Origin: Arthrobacter sp. CDRTa11
GTDB taxonomy: Bacteria; Actinomycetota; Actinomycetes; Actinomycetales; Micrococcaceae
Assembly (NCBI RefSeq): GCF_026427775.1
Contig: NZ_CP044532.1
Coordinates: 186,001 to 250,000 of the forward strand
Reading direction: 5' to 3'
Length of the DNA: 64,000 nucleotides
Positions 62,211 to 64,000 of the stretch are shown piece after piece. The translations under genes and the position numbers were made by a program. Position 1 is the first letter of the stretch; every line of letters begins with the position of its first letter. Below the pieces are notes generated by a model that was not told where the DNA came from, did not search any database, and saw only the letters and a program-made list of their open reading frames with translations.

Positions 62211-62570
62211 ATGGTCCTCTTCCCCGATCCGAGCTGGCCCATCCTGGTCCTGGCAGGCATTTCGCTGGTTGACGGGTTCCTCTGCATCAAGCCGGCACCG
62301 TTCATCGCCAAGTGCTTCGAAGACGTCCACTGGCCGCAAAGACACTGGTGGCTCATGACGCCGATCAAGTTCGCGGCGGCCGCAGGACTCATTGCAGGAC
62401 TTTGGATCCCCGGCCTGGGAGCACTGACTACCGCCTGTCTGATCCTCTACTTCCTCATCGCAATCGGCATGCATATCCGCGCCCGCGACTTCGGCCGCAA
62501 CCTCTTCCTCAACGCATTCGGAATGCTGGCGATCTGCATAACGACCGGCCTGTACAGCTTCATCCTGTAA
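62211..62570 (+). CDS. DoxX-like small membrane protein
   Basis: The 119-residue protein has four membrane helices (about residues 8-25, 45-65, 66-85 and 97-117) with the DoxX-type motif PIKFAAAAGLIAGLWIPGL. It is likely controlled by the divergent TetR protein. I take the ATG at 62211, since the one at 62199 lies in the operator; neither has a good ribosome site. Physiological role unknown. Confidence 0.75.
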   Translation: MVLFPDPSWPILVLAGISLVDGFLCIKPAPFIAKCFEDVHWPQRHWWLMTPIKFAAAAGLIAGLWIPGLGALTTACLILYFLIAIGMHIRARDFGRNLFLNAFGMLAICITTGLYSFIL

Positions 62571-62952
62571 AGCTGTCCGGGACTGGTGGGCGTTCATCAG
62601 GACGAGAGCGAACGAGCGACAAACTTGACGCGCCAAGCAGGTCTAAAGGCCTGGCAATCTCTTGCGTTCCGAAGCCTTTGAAGAAAATAGCCCCCTACTT
62701 CTGATGCCGGACGGGGCAGCCAAGCTTTTCCACGGCCTAGGATGACGTCTTGTGGCCATTTAGCCAGAAACGACCACGGCATATTTTCCTCGCCGATTGC
62801 CTCGCTAGAAGCAAAGCCCTGGTCAATTTGGCGTTAATCGAGATGTTGGCCCCCGGCGGAGGAATGTTGGAACTGTCCCGTTGAGGGTTGGGCTTACGGG
62901 CGCCAGGGGCGACATTTAGCGCCGCGAAAATGCCGCGCTCATCGCTCCGGGC
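62571..62952. other. Intergenic region without a credible gene
   Basis: About 380 bases between the DoxX-like gene and the kinase stop. Repeat copy B lies at the right end. Small frames (for example 62597-62782) show no coding signal. Confidence 0.55.
62883..62946. repeat. Intergenic repeat, copy B
   Basis: Its core 62891-62930 matches copy A at 38 of 40 bases. It ends seven bases before the stop of the convergent kinase gene, so like copy A it lies at a gene 3' end. Confidence 0.75.
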
Positions 62953-63894
62953 TCAACGGAGGACGGTGCCGTTCCCGGCATCCAGCAAGGCCAGTTCGTC
63001 CAGGGTGGGCAGGCCTTCCCAGTCGCCCTTTGTGGTGACGGCGAACGCCCCGAGCGTGTTGGCCAGGCGGAGCCGCCCTTCCGCTGTGAGCCCTGTGAGC
63101 AGCCCGGAAATGTAGCCGGCAGTGAAGGCGTCACCGGCACCAACGCTGTCGACGGCGGTGACGGGGCGGGCGGGGGAGTGGACAGTCCCGTGCCTGCTGG
63201 ACAGTGTGGCTCCACCGGCACCACGTTTGAGCACGACTTCCCGCACGCCGAGGCTAAGGAGGGCCGACACCGCGTCAGCTTCCGAATCCGGATCTGCGAT
63301 GAGGAGGTCCAGTTCGTCTGCTGAGCCGATGACAACGTCCACGTGGGGGACCAGTGCACTGAGGGCGGCGGAAGCCTCCTCCCGCGTCCAGAGCTTTGAC
63401 CGGTAGTTCACGTCCAACGTGACTGTTGCCCCTTCCTGCTGTGCCGCCGATGCTGCACGGAGGACTGCCTCTGCAGCGCTGTCGCTCAAGGCCGGGGTGA
63501 TTCCGGTGATGTGCAGGATGTGCGGGCGTCCAGCGAGCGCCGGGACCACATCGTCGCTGCTGAGCGCAGAACCTGCCGAGTTCTGGCGGTAGTAGTCAAC
63601 GCTGGTAACGTCCGGCAGCCGCTTCTCGAAAATCAGGATGCCGGTCTGTCGGAAGGGGTCGGTGGTGACATGGTCCTGTCCCACTGACTCGGCCCTGAGC
63701 GTGCGTCGGATGAGTGCGCCGCCGGCGTCGTTGCCAACACGGCCGGCCCATTGCACGCTGTGTCCAAGCCGCGCCAATGCTATGGCCACATTCGACTCAG
63801 CGCCGGCTATCGTTGCGCTGATGTTCGGGTTCAAGGCCAGCGGGCGGTCTGCCCTGAACGCGATCATGGTTTCGCCGAAGGTCAGGACGTCCAT
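62953..63894 (-). CDS. PfkB-family sugar kinase, 2-keto-3-deoxygluconate kinase-like
   Basis: The 313-residue protein starts MDVLTFGETMIAFRADRP, has the N-terminal glycine motif IAGAESNVAIALARLGH, and the catalytic VDSVGAGDAFTAGY (Asp near residue 253). The FEKRLPDVTSVDYYRQNSAGSAL segment suits KDG kinases. It phosphorylates 2-keto-3-deoxygluconate or a related keto-sugar acid. It overlaps the upstream partial gene by 13 bases. Confidence 0.82.
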   Translation of the reverse strand: MDVLTFGETMIAFRADRPLALNPNISATIAGAESNVAIALARLGHSVQWAGRVGNDAGGALIRRTLRAESVGQDHVTTDPFRQTGILIFEKRLPDVTSVDYYRQNSAGSALSSDDVVPALAGRPHILHITGITPALSDSAAEAVLRAASAAQQEGATVTLDVNYRSKLWTREEASAALSALVPHVDVVIGSADELDLLIADPDSEADAVSALLSLGVREVVLKRGAGGATLSSRHGTVHSPARPVTAVDSVGAGDAFTAGYISGLLTGLTAEGRLRLANTLGAFAVTTKGDWEGLPTLDELALLDAGNGTVLR

Positions 63895-64000
63895 TGATGC
63901 CGGCCTTCCGCGTGCTGGCTGCTGTCCAGGGAGACAGCCAATGCGCGCCCCTCCTGTGCGAGCGCAATAAGATTGCGGGCACGTTCAGCAAGTGCGGCGA
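63882..64000 (-). CDS. Partial CDS at window edge, C-terminal 38 residues
   Basis: The minus-strand frame reads AALAERARNLIALAQEGRAL... and stops at 63882, inside the start of the sugar kinase gene. The overlap and shared direction suggest an operon partner. Too little is visible to name a family. Confidence 0.45.
   Translation of the reverse strand, partial: AALAERARNLIALAQEGRALAVSLDSSQHAEGRHQWTS

Overview
The window looks like chromosomal DNA from a high-GC actinobacterium of the Arthrobacter / Pseudarthrobacter / Paenarthrobacter type (Micrococcaceae). This is inferred from base and codon composition, a mycothiol-dependent formaldehyde dehydrogenase (mycothiol is the actinobacterial thiol), and the mix of soil-catabolic genes. 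I see no rRNA, tRNA, CRISPR array, complete insertion sequence or prophage. It is an accessory, catabolism-rich region: many short operons, each beside its own IclR, LacI, AraC, HxlR, PucR or TetR regulator.

Region by region. 1-7.3 kb (minus strand): an aromatic or heteroaromatic ring-cleavage cluster (flavin monooxygenase, cyclase-family hydrolase, FAH hydrolase, extradiol dioxygenase, IclR regulator) with a creatinase and an MHS-type importer upstream. 7.8-12 kb: a one-carbon detoxification run (S-hydroxymethyl-mycothiol dehydrogenase, MBL-fold hydrolase, FdhF/YdeP molybdoenzyme). 12.1-16.8 kb: a KUP-like permease with a KdpD/KdpE-like pair, without kdpFABC. 17.4-20.7 kb: NitR-like AraC regulator, nitrilase and aldoxime dehydratase. 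20.7-28.3 kb: small regulator/enzyme pairs (NTF2 with HxlR, GlxA-type with isochorismatase, HxlR with a QorB-like reductase) and single genes. 28.3-32.6 kb: PucR regulator, NCS1 permease and PuuE-like deacetylase, probably for a purine, ureide or cyclic imide. 32.6-36.6 kb: a NarL-type two-component system and an ECF sigma gene with its CU044_5270 partner.

36.6-38 kb is a scar: a lipoprotein, the C-terminal end of an APH-family kinase, and a frameshifted transposase N-terminus fused to it. 38.5-42.8 kb: a sugar-type operon (two Gfo/Idh/MocA proteins and a ThuA protein) facing a LacI regulator, with two identical 12-bp palindromes between them. 42.9-46.6 kb: SulP transporter, (p)ppGpp-synthetase-like protein and a LacI regulator. 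46.7-48.1 kb: a two-gene HTH plus nucleotidyltransferase module with toxin-antitoxin architecture and octamer repeats at its promoter. 48.2-51 kb: a strongly folding leader and two secreted NodB-type deacetylases. 51-53.5 kb: APH kinase, C39-like lipoprotein, ArsR-VOC pair. 53.6-57.2 kb: a uridine or ribonucleoside operon (nucleoside hydrolase, MFS transporter, ribokinase) behind tandem operators. 57.2-60.3 kb: alpha/beta hydrolase, second ECF sigma module, DUF1772 membrane protein and a 49-residue internally deleted Rossmann-protein remnant. 60.3-64 kb: AraC and TetR regulators, a DoxX-like protein, two copies of an intergenic repeat, and a KDG-kinase-type sugar kinase at the edge.

The best leads for something not yet described are the HTH/nucleotidyltransferase pair with its octamer operator, the nested-stem RNA leader before the first deacetylase, the truncated KdpD system tied to a KUP-like transporter, and the GTTGC half-sites shared by two promoters of the ring-cleavage cluster. 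The nitrilase/aldoxime dehydratase locus and the uridine operon match known pathways and are biochemically clear.
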